The notes: a model not told the origin generated them from the letters alone. 64,000 nucleotides of DNA from Ruminococcaceae bacterium R-25 (GCA_003149065.1 QGFZ01000001.1:558001-622000), one strand, 5' to 3'; shown: positions 34,503-44,581, numbered from the stretch's first letter. A program made the numbers and translations.

Positions 34503-35564
34503 ATGACTAAGAAAGTCTTAATCGGTAATGTTGAAGTCGGCGGCGGATCTTCTGTTAAGATCCAGTCGATGAATAATACTGATACCAGGGATGCCAAGGC
34601 AACTCTTGCTCAGATCAGGGAATTGGCTGATAACGGTTGTGATATCACCAGAGTAGCCATCCCTGATATGGCGGCCGCAGAGAGTCTTAAGGAGATCACA
34701 AAAAATTCCCCGATCCCTGTTGTTGCTGATATCCATTTCGATTACAGGCTTGCTCTCGCAGCTGCAGATAACGGTGCTGCGAAGATCAGGATCAATCCCG
34801 GAAATATCGGCGGACCTGACAAAGTTAAGCTTGTCGCTGACAAGTGTAAGGAGCGCCATATCCCGATCAGAGTCGGTGTTAATTCCGGTTCGATCTCGAG
34901 GGATATTCTTGCCAAATACGGTGAAGTAAATGCTGATGCAATGACCGAGAGCGCTTTAGGCGCAGTTAAGCTCCTTGAAGACCAGGATTTTGACGATATC
35001 GTAATTTCCATCAAGTCATCTTCACCAAGGCTTACTATCGACACTTACAGGATCTTGTCCAAGTCCTGTGATTATCCTTTGCATGTCGGAGTTACTGAGG
35101 CAGGCACCGTTCGCGAAGGTGCCATAAAGTCTGCAGTAGGTATTGGAGCGCTTCTTGCAGAAGGCATAGGCGATACCATCAGAGTATCACTTACCGGAAA
35201 TCCTGTTGATGAAGTTATCACTGCAAAGCAGATCCTCAAAGCTCTTGACTTAAGAGATGGCGGTATTACTTTTATTTCCTGTCCCACATGCGGAAGGACT
35301 CAGGTCCCTCTGATCGAACTTGCAGGACAGATAGAAGATAAAGTCTCCAAACTTCCCTATAACCTTAAAGTCGCAGTCATGGGATGCGTAGTCAACGGAC
35401 CGGGAGAGGCTCGTGAATGCGATATCGGATTAGCCGGCGGCATCGACGAATTTGTTTTATTTGAAAAAGGTGTCCCGGTCAGGAAGATTCCTGCAGCCGC
35501 GGCAGTTGACGAATTTGTAAGGGAAGTGATCAGAGTTGGAGAAGAAAAGCGTAAAGCTACTTGA
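34503..35564 (+). CDS. ispG: (E)-4-hydroxy-3-methylbut-2-enyl diphosphate synthase
   Basis: A 353-residue [4Fe-4S] enzyme of the MEP pathway. The cluster cysteines are C260 and C263 in SCPTCGRTQ and C295 in MGCVVNGPGE, with the Glu of GPGE as the fourth ligand. The TIM-barrel N-terminus carries IQSMNNTDTRD and DIHFDYRLA. I chose ATG 34503 with GGAG 9 bases upstream. A TTG at 34488 is in frame. The end of the gene contains the TTG start of polC in another frame (29-base overlap). Confidence 0.96.
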   Translation: MTKKVLIGNVEVGGGSSVKIQSMNNTDTRDAKATLAQIRELADNGCDITRVAIPDMAAAESLKEITKNSPIPVVADIHFDYRLALAAADNGAAKIRINPGNIGGPDKVKLVADKCKERHIPIRVGVNSGSISRDILAKYGEVNADAMTESALGAVKLLEDQDFDDIVISIKSSSPRLTIDTYRILSKSCDYPLHVGVTEAGTVREGAIKSAVGIGALLAEGIGDTIRVSLTGNPVDEVITAKQILKALDLRDGGITFISCPTCGRTQVPLIELAGQIEDKVSKLPYNLKVAVMGCVVNGPGEARECDIGLAGGIDEFVLFEKGVPVRKIPAAAAVDEFVREVIRVGEEKRKAT

Positions 35565-38500
35565 ATTATTCAATGTAGACGATGACAGATATAAAGATCT
35601 GGTAGACCTTACTGTAGTTAAGGTTGATATTTACAAGGCTAAAGCATCCATCAATCTTATTCTTGAAGGTATCGAGACCATTAAAGATAACAGATGCCTT
35701 GTTGCTTTTGTCGAAGAACTTGAACGTGATTTCGGAACAAAGGTCAATTTCACGTTCAAAGGTGTTAACCAGGATAATTTTCCTAATCTGTACGAACAGT
35801 TAAGAGGTCTTATAAAGCATTACATTGCCCGTGACAGTTCTGGCGGTGTATGTGACATGGTTGATTTTATCAACTTAAGCTTTGGCGGCGATTATGAGAC
35901 GGTAAATATCGACATTCCGTCCGGTTGGTCTTCAATGTTAAGTGATTCCGAGAAGAAGGAACTCAAAGAGTCGGTAGGTGATGCAATAAATATCTGTGTT
36001 GCAGACCGTGTCGGTTTTAACTATGAGATCGTAAACTGCAATCCTGAAGTTGCCGGAAGTGACGGAGCTCCTGTAGATGATATCTTAAAGGCTATTGAAG
36101 AAGGCAGGATGGAATTTCCGGAAGAAGAGCCTGTTGAAGAAAAGACAGGTAAAGGGACAGGGAAAAAGAAGACCGATAAAGATATGGCTCCTGATGCAAA
36201 ACCTGCAGGAAAGGATTCCTGGGCTGCCAAGGCTGAGCAGGTAAGAAAAGAAGCCAAACAGGAGGACAAGCAGTCTTTCTATAAGGCTAAGGAAAATGCC
36301 GAGAACCAGCTTTACGGCCGTGTAAAGAAGCAGGCTACCTTCATGAAGATCGACAGTCTTACTGTCGGTTGTTTCGACGTTAACATCGCAGGCGATATCT
36401 CATTTAATGATGATTCTTTTAAGCTCGCAAAGACAGGTAAGAGCGTTATCGTTAAATTCATGTGCCTTGATGACACAGACGGTATTTCCTGTATTGCATT
36501 CTTAAAACCTGAAGAGGCTGACAGTTTCCAGAAAGAATACGGTAAAGGCGGATTTATCGGTATTCAGGGAAATGTTGAGAATGATTCCTTTACAGGCGAT
36601 AAGATGCTGAAAGTATCAGGTTTTTTCAGTGCGGAAAAACCGCCTAAGAGAAAAGATAAAGCAGAGCGTAAGAGAGTAGAACTTCACGTTCACACCAAGA
36701 TGAGTGAGAGTGATGCTACGACAGAACCTGCTGATCTTATCAAGCTTGCTGCACAGTTCGGCCACACTGCGTGTGCCGTAACTGACCACGGAGTCGTACA
36801 GGCATTCCCTCATGTTTTTGAGGCTGCAAAAGGAATAAACAAGAAGCGTAAGGATACGGGAGAAGCTCCGATCAAATGTATCCTCGGCTGTGAGGGTTAT
36901 CTGGTTGATGACGGACCTACGGTTTTCTATAACCTTCCTTACGATGTAAAGAACGATAAGATCAAGCCATCTGATGTTGATGATGATGCCTCCTTGAATT
37001 TTATTGAGAAGCCTAAGTCTGTAGGTTCTTTTGTTTCCATTGTTATAAAGCGCAATGGTGATGATGCACTTAAAGATACATTCACGACGGTATGCGCATC
37101 AAAGTTCAGGCTTAAAGGCTATAAAGCAGTAAGGCCTGAAGAAGAGGGTGAATCTGACCAGGATGCAATGGAATTTGCATCTCACGATATCGACAAATCC
37201 CTTTGGAATCCGGATGAGATCCCTGAAGAACTTACTGATGAAAATATCAGCGTTAAGCCGTTAGAACCCCACGAACCTTTAGGCGAAGCTTGTAATATCG
37301 ACCTTGATATTAACGGCGAGTATGCTGACGGCAGTGATGAGGTTATTCCGTCTGAACTGGTATTCGAGCATGTAGCAGATTTCCATGCCGAATTTGAAGA
37401 TATCATCTATCCGGGTACAGGAGAACCTTGTGACTCATATTTTGCCATGGGTGAATTATTGGAATTCATCGGCGATTCTTATGTCACAGGTCCGGATATA
37501 TTCACGACTTTGGCTTTCTTGCGCCGTGCCGGTTACGGAATAAATATTGAAGATCACGTATATTACAGACATAAGTTCCTTATGCCTGCTACTTCGGATG
37601 AAGATATACTTGAGACTTTTTACAAGGACGAATATAAAACAGTAGATGAACTGCTTTCCGCTAAGGGTGCTGACTTTATTTTCAAGCCTTCAGAAGATGA
37701 ATTCGATGAGATGTTCACAGTTTGCTATAAATCAGCTTCGTTGCTTGTTTCGTGCCTTAAGGATGCCGGTACCGTGGATGCGTTATCGATCAACTATTCT
37801 TCCGGGCATCTTACACCTGAGAAGATCAAATCGACGAAGAAGAACGGAGCGTTCTCTGAAGCTCCTACGTATCACATAATCTATCTTGTCCGCTCGAATA
37901 TGGGTCTTTATAACCTTTACCATATCGTGTCTGAATCACAGATACATTATTATTCGAGAAGACCAAGAACGCCTAAGAGCCTTTTGAAGTATTTCAAGTC
38001 CGGTATTATTGTCGGCGGTGCCTGCGAGCGTGGTGAGATCTACAGATATGTAATCTCAACTTATAAGAAACTCGGCAAGGACAGAAAGGCCACAAGAGAA
38101 TTCCTTAAGACTGATTCTGTTTTCCAGAAGATACTTGATCTTTACGACTATGTTGAGATCCAGCCTCTTTGCAATAATGTATTCCTTTCAAGGCAGGATC
38201 CGGCAAAGTCTGATACCGGACCGGTCGCGATGAACGAAGATGACATACAGGTAATCAATGAACTGCTGGTTGAGACAGCAGATGACCACGGAATGATGTG
38301 CTGTGCCACAACAGACTCTCACTTCCTTAATAAAGAAGACGGCCGATACAGAAAGTACATGCTGATGAGCATGGGCTTTGATGATGCTGAGATGCAGAGC
38401 GACCTTTACTTCAGAACGACTGACGAGATGCTTGAAGAATTTAAGTATCTCGGTGAAGAAAAGGCGATGGAGGTAGTTGTCGACAACACGAATAAGATCG

Positions 38501-40461
38501 CAGACCTTATTGAGTTTGGTATCAAGCCGTTCCCGGACGGATCTTATCCACCTCAGATCGCTAGAGCAGCTTCGGATGTAAGAGATATCGCATATACAAA
38601 GGCAAACCGTATGTACCGTCATAACGGCGTACTCAACGAAGTTGTCAAGGCAAGACTCGACAGAGAGCTTGAATCCATTATCGGTAACGGCTATGCGATC
38701 ATGTACTATATCGCATACAGACTCGTTAAGAAGTCTAATAACGACGGTTACGTTGTAGGCTCCAGAGGTTCTGTCGGATCTTCATTTGCCGCTACGATGT
38801 GCGGTATTTCCGAAGTTAACCCTCTGCCTCCGCATTACAGATGTCCCAAGTGCAACTATGCTGAGTTTGATAACACCGGTAAATACGGTTCAGGTTACGA
38901 TCTGCCTCCCAAGGTTTGTCCTGAATGCGGTGAAAAGCTGATACCTGACGGACAGGATATTCCTTTCGAGACATTCTTAGGATTCAAAGGTGATAAGCAA
39001 CCTGATATCGACCTTAACTTCTCAGGTGAATACCAGCCTAGAGCTCACGCGTATGTAGGCGTGCTCTTCGGCGGAACGCATACGTTTAAGGCCGGAACGA
39101 TCGGCGCTTACCAGGATAAGAACGCATATGGCGTATGCCGCAAGATATGTGAAGAAAAGGGTGAGCCTTTTACTCAGGCGCATCTGGCATTCATGGCAAG
39201 GGATATCATCGGTGTTAAGAGGACCACATCACAGCATCCGGGCGGTATCGTCGTTATTGCAAAGGAAATGGATATCTATGAATTTACTCCTATCCAGTTC
39301 CCGGCAAACAAGACCGACTGCGGAATCATCACTACGCACTTCGACTTCCGTGCAATGCACGATACGATCTTAAAACTCGATATCTTAGGCCACGCGGATC
39401 CTACCGTATTGAGAATGTTAAGTGATATTACAGGCGTTAACATTACTGATATTCCGATCCCTGACGAGAAGGTAATGAGCCTTCTTGTAAGCACAGATGC
39501 TTTGGGATTCCCTGTGGAAGCTACCGATGCAGGTTCAGCTACTTTGGGCCTTTCAGAGCTTGGCACCAACATGGCGCGCGGCATGATCAAGGAAACAAAG
39601 CCTACGAGATTCTACGATCTTGTCCAGCTCATGGGTCTTTCACATGGTACTGACGTATGGACAGGCAACGCACAGGATCTTATCAGAGCCGGTACGTGCG
39701 ACCTTAATTCAGTTATCGGATGCCGTGACTCCATCATGACGAGCCTTATCTATTGGGGACTTCCCAATAAGGATGCTTTCGACATTATGGAAGGTGTGCG
39801 TAAAGGTAAGGTTGCAGCAGGCAAGGTTGAAAAATGGCCTCAGTATGTTGAAGAGATGAAGAAATGCGGTGTTCCTGACTGGTATATCGAATCCTGTCAG
39901 AAGATCAAGTACATGTTCCCTAAGGCGCATGCTGCAGCTTATTCCATTTCAACACTACGAGTTGCATGGTTTAAGGTTTACTATCCTGAAGAATATTACT
40001 GTTCTTTCTTTACTCACAGAGGTGAAGGATTATTCGATGCCGAGCAGATGTGCAATGGTCCGGAAAGAGTTAAAAAGAGAAGGATTGAGCTTGCTGACGA
40101 GATGCATGCTAAGGGCGATCCTAACACCAAGCTTAAGTATTATTTCTATGAGCTCATTGAGGAGATGTATGCCAGAGGAATCACCTTTGCGCCTATTACT
40201 CTTAAAGATTCCATGGGCAAGAAGTTTACTAAAGCTGGCGACAAGCTCATAAGACCTCCGTTCTGCGCTATTGCAGGTGTATCGGAAGCAAACGGTATCG
40301 ATATCGAGAATGCAAGGAAAGACGGTGAATTCAAGAACCGCGATGAGTTTATGAAGAGGACAGGCGTAGGCCAGTCTGTTGTTCAGAAACTCCTTGATTA
40401 CGGCGGTATACTTGACGATCTTCCCGAGAGCGCACAGATAAACCTTTTCGACCTGTTGTGA
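35536..40461 (+). CDS. polC: DNA polymerase III PolC with apparently inactive exonuclease domain
   Basis: A 1641-residue Gram-positive replicase, longer than B. subtilis PolC (1437). Order: N-terminal and OB-fold region (1-375, with a charged linker at about 190-250); PHP domain (HVH at 384-386, D417-H418, E453, then resuming about 800-935); an inserted DnaQ-like exonuclease region (about 495-760); zinc motif CPKC..CPEC; catalytic palm with SRGSVGSS from 1076 and PDIDLNFSGE from 1156; and a C-terminal helix-hairpin-helix (TGVGQSVVQKLL). The exonuclease signatures are gone: DVET is VIKR (503-506), the HNASFD Asp is Thr658, and the HRAxxD Asp is Val729. An acidic insert fills about 525-610. The start is TTG inside the ispG end. 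No frameshift is seen. Confidence 0.95.
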   Translation: MEKKSVKLLELFNVDDDRYKDLVDLTVVKVDIYKAKASINLILEGIETIKDNRCLVAFVEELERDFGTKVNFTFKGVNQDNFPNLYEQLRGLIKHYIARDSSGGVCDMVDFINLSFGGDYETVNIDIPSGWSSMLSDSEKKELKESVGDAINICVADRVGFNYEIVNCNPEVAGSDGAPVDDILKAIEEGRMEFPEEEPVEEKTGKGTGKKKTDKDMAPDAKPAGKDSWAAKAEQVRKEAKQEDKQSFYKAKENAENQLYGRVKKQATFMKIDSLTVGCFDVNIAGDISFNDDSFKLAKTGKSVIVKFMCLDDTDGISCIAFLKPEEADSFQKEYGKGGFIGIQGNVENDSFTGDKMLKVSGFFSAEKPPKRKDKAERKRVELHVHTKMSESDATTEPADLIKLAAQFGHTACAVTDHGVVQAFPHVFEAAKGINKKRKDTGEAPIKCILGCEGYLVDDGPTVFYNLPYDVKNDKIKPSDVDDDASLNFIEKPKSVGSFVSIVIKRNGDDALKDTFTTVCASKFRLKGYKAVRPEEEGESDQDAMEFASHDIDKSLWNPDEIPEELTDENISVKPLEPHEPLGEACNIDLDINGEYADGSDEVIPSELVFEHVADFHAEFEDIIYPGTGEPCDSYFAMGELLEFIGDSYVTGPDIFTTLAFLRRAGYGINIEDHVYYRHKFLMPATSDEDILETFYKDEYKTVDELLSAKGADFIFKPSEDEFDEMFTVCYKSASLLVSCLKDAGTVDALSINYSSGHLTPEKIKSTKKNGAFSEAPTYHIIYLVRSNMGLYNLYHIVSESQIHYYSRRPRTPKSLLKYFKSGIIVGGACERGEIYRYVISTYKKLGKDRKATREFLKTDSVFQKILDLYDYVEIQPLCNNVFLSRQDPAKSDTGPVAMNEDDIQVINELLVETADDHGMMCCATTDSHFLNKEDGRYRKYMLMSMGFDDAEMQSDLYFRTTDEMLEEFKYLGEEKAMEVVVDNTNKIADLIEFGIKPFPDGSYPPQIARAASDVRDIAYTKANRMYRHNGVLNEVVKARLDRELESIIGNGYAIMYYIAYRLVKKSNNDGYVVGSRGSVGSSFAATMCGISEVNPLPPHYRCPKCNYAEFDNTGKYGSGYDLPPKVCPECGEKLIPDGQDIPFETFLGFKGDKQPDIDLNFSGEYQPRAHAYVGVLFGGTHTFKAGTIGAYQDKNAYGVCRKICEEKGEPFTQAHLAFMARDIIGVKRTTSQHPGGIVVIAKEMDIYEFTPIQFPANKTDCGIITTHFDFRAMHDTILKLDILGHADPTVLRMLSDITGVNITDIPIPDEKVMSLLVSTDALGFPVEATDAGSATLGLSELGTNMARGMIKETKPTRFYDLVQLMGLSHGTDVWTGNAQDLIRAGTCDLNSVIGCRDSIMTSLIYWGLPNKDAFDIMEGVRKGKVAAGKVEKWPQYVEEMKKCGVPDWYIESCQKIKYMFPKAHAAAYSISTLRVAWFKVYYPEEYYCSFFTHRGEGLFDAEQMCNGPERVKKRRIELADEMHAKGDPNTKLKYYFYELIEEMYARGITFAPITLKDSMGKKFTKAGDKLIRPPFCAIAGVSEANGIDIENARKDGEFKNRDEFMKRTGVGQSVVQKLLDYGGILDDLPESAQINLFDLL

Positions 40462-40471
40462 GGATAACTAC

Positions 40472-42736
40472 ATGTATTGCAGCGTGATCCTTAGAGGCTC
40501 AGTCAGACAGACTGACAATTTATATACTTACCGCATTCCGGAAGAAATGCGGTCTGATGTAAATTGCGGATCATTGGTTTATGTACCTTTCGGAAAAGGC
40601 GACTCAGAAAGATGTGCTGTTGTAGTTGATATAACTGATTCATTTGAAGGTGATGAAGGAGTTATCAAAGATATTGCTTCGGTAATTTCTTCATTGCCTG
40701 TTTTGAACAGGGACCAGATCGCCCTGATAGATAAGATCAGCGAAAGATTTAACTGCACAAAAGGTGACGTTGTGGAACTTATGGTTCCTTCCTGTGTTGT
40801 TAACCACAAGAACCCTGTTGAAGTTTTTGCTGAACTTGTATCCAAAGAAACTGCACAGGAAGTATTAGACAGCGAGACATTAAGATCAGTTGCCCACATA
40901 AATATTCTGGAATATCTCTTGGAGCGCGGTAAATGCACGCGAAAAGAACTCATGTCTTCGCTCTCATGTTCTGCTGCACAGGTGAAGGCTCTCGAAGACA
41001 AAGGCCTTGTAAGGCTCGTTAAAGAGACATCTGATAACGAAATTCCTGTGATCTCTGTAGCAGGCGGAGTTCCTGAAGGAAAGTTCACTGAAGAATATGA
41101 TCTGAGTGATGAGCAGGAGACTGCGATCGGTGAGATCTTAAAAGGCATCGACGAAAAGAAAGACAATACTTATCTCTTATTCGGAATTACCGGAAGCGGC
41201 AAGACAGAGGTTTATCTGAATATTGCCAAGAAGGTAATAAGCGAGGGCGGAAGCGTCGTTTACATGGTTCCGGAAATCTCCCTTACTCCTCAGACGATTA
41301 ACTGGATCAAGGGAAGATTAGGTGACAGTGTTGCGGTCCTCCACAGCAGACTTACCGATAAGCAGCGCTATGAACAGTGGAACAACATAAGGACCGGAAA
41401 AGCGAGAGTTATCGTTGGCCCGAGAAGCGGCGTTTTCGCGCCGGCAGTAAACTTAAGACTCATTATCCTTGACGAGGAACATGACGGTTCTTATAAGGCC
41501 GAATCACATCCGAGATATTCTGCTAGAGACATAGCAAGGATGAGAGCAAAGATAACAGGTGCGAGCGTAGTCTTAGGTTCTGCCACACCTTCAGTCGAGA
41601 GCTTTTATGCAGCAAATGCAGGTGCATATAAGCTTTTGGAGCTTAAATCAAGAGCAAGGCAGGAGGCAACGCTCCCTGAGATTATCCCTGTTGATATGAA
41701 AGAACAGGTTAAGCTCGGCAGCGGCGACATGCTGTCGTTGCCGTTAAGACAGGCTATGTCAGTTGCTTTTTCACAGAATAAGCAGGTGATCCTCTTACTT
41801 AACAGGAGAGGCTTTTCAAGGACATTGGTCTGTGAAGACTGCGGTGAGCCCGTAACCTGCAAGAACTGTTCTGTTGCTATGACTCTTCATAACAACAGGC
41901 GCAACGGCACTCAGAGCCTTATCTGCCACTACTGCGGATATACGATCCCTTCTTATGAAGCGAGGTGTTCTTTCTGTAACGGAAATCACTTCACAAAGGC
42001 AGGTTTTGGTACACAGCAGCTGGAAGAATTCCTTCACAGTGTTTTCCCGCACGAGAAGGTATTGAGAATGGACCAGGATTCTACAATGACTCCCGGTGCG
42101 CATAAAGAGATAATAGAGAAGTTTGCAGCAAAGGAAGCTTCGATACTTATCGGAACTCAGATGATCGCCAAGGGGCTGGATTTCCCTGATGTAACAGTTG
42201 TAGGTGTTCTGGGAGCCGATCTGATGCTCGCATCATCTTCTTTTAAAGCTTCCGAGAGAGCTTTCCAGCTGATAACCCAGGCTGCGGGAAGAGCGGGCAG
42301 GGGAGAAACACCCGGAAAGGTCTTTATTCAGAGCTATAGGCCCGACCAGCCTTTGCTCCAGTTTGCCTGCACCCAGAATTACAGGGCGTTCTACGAACAG
42401 GAGATAGAGTACAGGCAGAAACTTAATCTCCCGCCGTATAAGGCTTTGGGCGAGATCGTCCTGTCTTTGCCTGAAGAAGACCTCTTGATCAAGAGAGCCA
42501 ATGAACTTGCCAAATACCTGAATGACTTTCTGGGTTTTCAGGACAAAAGATATAAATTTGAAGTTTACGGACCTATGCCTTGCGTTATCTATGAACTCAG
42601 AGGCAGGTACAGGATGAGTTTTGTAATAAAGGCGGTCAATAAATCTGCCATAAACGGAGTGTTCAAAAGACTCATAGAGGACTTTGACCATACCAAGTAT
42701 CCGATGTCGTTCGATAACGACCCTCAGGACGGTTAA
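40472..42736 (+). CDS. priA: primosomal helicase PriA
   Basis: A 754-residue superfamily 2 helicase that restarts stalled replication forks. The N-terminal 3'-DNA-binding domain precedes the helicase core. Walker A is GITGSGKTEV (from about 238), Walker B is DEEHDGSYK, and GSATPS is motif III. The eight zinc-binding cysteines are seen in CEDCGEPVTCKNC and CHYCGY..CSFCNG. The later motif GTQMIAKGLDFPDVTVVGV is also present. GAGG overlapping the polC stop serves as the ribosome binding site. It ends the long operon. Confidence 0.97.
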   Translation: MYCSVILRGSVRQTDNLYTYRIPEEMRSDVNCGSLVYVPFGKGDSERCAVVVDITDSFEGDEGVIKDIASVISSLPVLNRDQIALIDKISERFNCTKGDVVELMVPSCVVNHKNPVEVFAELVSKETAQEVLDSETLRSVAHINILEYLLERGKCTRKELMSSLSCSAAQVKALEDKGLVRLVKETSDNEIPVISVAGGVPEGKFTEEYDLSDEQETAIGEILKGIDEKKDNTYLLFGITGSGKTEVYLNIAKKVISEGGSVVYMVPEISLTPQTINWIKGRLGDSVAVLHSRLTDKQRYEQWNNIRTGKARVIVGPRSGVFAPAVNLRLIILDEEHDGSYKAESHPRYSARDIARMRAKITGASVVLGSATPSVESFYAANAGAYKLLELKSRARQEATLPEIIPVDMKEQVKLGSGDMLSLPLRQAMSVAFSQNKQVILLLNRRGFSRTLVCEDCGEPVTCKNCSVAMTLHNNRRNGTQSLICHYCGYTIPSYEARCSFCNGNHFTKAGFGTQQLEEFLHSVFPHEKVLRMDQDSTMTPGAHKEIIEKFAAKEASILIGTQMIAKGLDFPDVTVVGVLGADLMLASSSFKASERAFQLITQAAGRAGRGETPGKVFIQSYRPDQPLLQFACTQNYRAFYEQEIEYRQKLNLPPYKALGEIVLSLPEEDLLIKRANELAKYLNDFLGFQDKRYKFEVYGPMPCVIYELRGRYRMSFVIKAVNKSAINGVFKRLIEDFDHTKYPMSFDNDPQDG

Positions 42737-42789
42737 AATGCCCGAATTGTACGCTGTGGAAGTACATATGTGCACCCCAGAAATATAAA

Positions 42790-42819
42790 TTGACTATTTA
42801 TAATATATGGTGATAAAAT
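42790..42819 (+). promoter_or_regulatory. predicted sigma-A promoter for dapA
   Basis: TTGACT at 42790-42795, an 18-bp spacer and an extended -10, TG-A-TAAAAT, ending at 42819. One of the best promoter matches in the window, about 70 bases before dapA. Confidence 0.75.
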
Positions 42820-42830
42820 CCACTAGTCAG

Positions 42831-42848
42831 AATGCGCTTTTACGCATT
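42831..42848 (+). promoter_or_regulatory. short hairpin in the dapA leader
   Basis: AATGCG / CGCATT with a 6-base loop, starting about 5 bases after the predicted transcription start. The tail TTAACCACTTTTTT is broken, so it is a weak terminator at best. The leader is too short for a lysine riboswitch. Confidence 0.35.
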
Positions 42849-42888
42849 TTAACCACTTTTTTCGAATAATTTATTGGGAGGCATTTAT

Positions 42889-43791
42889 ATGTCCAAGCCT
42901 GTATTTGTTGGTGCTGCTGTAGCAATCGTTACTCCGTTTTATAAAGATGGCGGAATCAATTTCGGCGAGCTCAAGAAGCTTATCGAATTCCAGATTGCAG
43001 AAGGCATCGATTCCATCGTAATCTGCGGTTCTACCGGCGAAGCTGCTACCATGACTGAAGAAGAGCATATCGCAGCTATCAAGTTCGCTGTAGAAACAGT
43101 TGCAGGACGTGTTCCCGTAATCGCAGGAACAGGTTCTAATGACACTGCATTCGGTGTTGAGCTTACCAAGAAGGCATATGAGCTCGGCGCTGACGCTGCT
43201 TTGCTCGTTACACCTTATTACAACAAGTGCACACAGGAAGGACTTTTCCGCCACTATGCAAAGATCGCTGCTGCAGTTCCGGAACTTCCCATTATCCTTT
43301 ATAACGTTCCTTCCAGAACAAACGTCAATATCAGCCCTGAGCTTTTGAAGAGACTTGCTGTTTTCGATAACATCGTTGGCGTTAAGGAGTGCAACTTCGG
43401 TCAGGTACCTGAGATCTACAGCCTCTGCGGTGACAGATATGCTCTGTATTCCGGTGAGGACGGACTTGCTGTTCCTATGGTATCTTTAGGCGCTAAGGGC
43501 GTTATCTCAGTTATCGCTAACATCCAGCCCCGTGAGACATCCAAGATGATCCACGATTATATCGACGGTAATACTGAAGCTGCCAGGGAAGCACAGATCA
43601 AGTTCATTCCTCTTGTTAAGGCTATGTTCTGTGAAGTTAACCCGATCCCTGTAAAGGAAGCAATGAACATCCTCGGCTGGAACGTAGGTCCCTGCAGACT
43701 TCCTCTTTGCGACATGGTTCCTTCTAACCATGATAAGGTTGTCGAAGTTCTCAAGACTTACGATACATCTGCAATGAAGAAATACCTTTGA
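42889..43791 (+). CDS. dapA: 4-hydroxy-tetrahydrodipicolinate synthase
   Basis: A 300-residue TIM-barrel lyase condensing pyruvate with aspartate semialdehyde, the first step to diaminopimelate and lysine. The motifs GSTGEAATMTEEEH, LYNVPSRTNV (active-site Tyr) and VGVKECN (Schiff-base Lys) are present. I chose ATG 42889 with GGGAGG about 8 bases upstream. An upstream TTG is in frame but overlaps that site. It forms an operon with dapB and yajC. Confidence 0.97.
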   Translation: MSKPVFVGAAVAIVTPFYKDGGINFGELKKLIEFQIAEGIDSIVICGSTGEAATMTEEEHIAAIKFAVETVAGRVPVIAGTGSNDTAFGVELTKKAYELGADAALLVTPYYNKCTQEGLFRHYAKIAAAVPELPIILYNVPSRTNVNISPELLKRLAVFDNIVGVKECNFGQVPEIYSLCGDRYALYSGEDGLAVPMVSLGAKGVISVIANIQPRETSKMIHDYIDGNTEAAREAQIKFIPLVKAMFCEVNPIPVKEAMNILGWNVGPCRLPLCDMVPSNHDKVVEVLKTYDTSAMKKYL

Positions 43792-43813
43792 TTCTTATCT
43801 CAAGGAGTAGAAG

Positions 43814-44581
43814 ATGGTAAAGATTTTCCTTAACGGTTGTTGCGGAAGAATGGGCAAGGCAATTGCATGCCTTTGCAACAACAACCCTGATTATAAGATC
43901 GTAGCAGGCGGAGACATCATTTCTAATGATTCTTATGATTTCCCCGTATACACGAGCCTTAACGAGTGCACTGAAGATTTTGATGTAATTATCGATTTCT
44001 CCAATGCAAAGGCTGTTCCTGCAATCCTTGAGTTTGCTTTAAACCGCAAAAAGCCTTTTATCTGCTGCACAACAGCTCTTTCAGATGAGACAGTATCTTC
44101 GATCCTTGAAGCATCTGAGACTATTGCAGTATTTAAGTCAGCTAACATGAGCCTTGGCATCAACATGATGGTAGAGCTCTGCAAGCAGGCAACAAGAATC
44201 CTCTATCCCGAATTCGATATCGAGATCGTTGAAGCTCATCATAACAGAAAGCTCGACGCTCCTTCCGGTACAGCTATCATGATCGCTAACGGTATCAAGG
44301 AAGAGATCGATGAGAACGTTGAGTATGTCTATGACAGACACAGCGTAAACAAGGCAAGATCAAAGAACGAGATCGGTATTCAGTCAATCAGAGGCGGTAA
44401 TATCGTAGGTGAGCATTCTGCAATGTTCATCAGCGATGAAGAGATCCTTACGATCAGCCACAGTGCTCAGACAAGGGATGTCTTCGCAAAGGGTGCTCTT
44501 ACAGCTGCCAAGTTCATGGCAGGTAAAGAGAAAGGCTATTTCACGATGTCAGATGTTATAGCCCAATATATTGGTGATTAA
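43814..44581 (+). CDS. dapB: 4-hydroxy-tetrahydrodipicolinate reductase
   Basis: A 255-residue NAD(P)H-dependent reductase, the step after DapA. The dinucleotide motif GCCGRMGKAI is at about residues 8-17, and the catalytic and substrate motif EAHHNRKLDAPSGTA is in the middle. AAGGAG lies before the ATG. It stands 22 bases after dapA. Confidence 0.97.
   Translation: MVKIFLNGCCGRMGKAIACLCNNNPDYKIVAGGDIISNDSYDFPVYTSLNECTEDFDVIIDFSNAKAVPAILEFALNRKKPFICCTTALSDETVSSILEASETIAVFKSANMSLGINMMVELCKQATRILYPEFDIEIVEAHHNRKLDAPSGTAIMIANGIKEEIDENVEYVYDRHSVNKARSKNEIGIQSIRGGNIVGEHSAMFISDEEILTISHSAQTRDVFAKGALTAAKFMAGKEKGYFTMSDVIAQYIGD

Noticed and set aside
36100..36290. Frameshift or split gene within polC at the Lys/Glu-rich stretch.
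   Set aside because: The frame is continuous and the region is an acidic/basic linker between the N-terminal and OB parts, as is common in PolC.
42820..42888. Lysine riboswitch before dapA.
   Set aside because: The predicted leader is about 65 bases, far shorter than the roughly 170-base lysine aptamer, and shows none of its conserved core.
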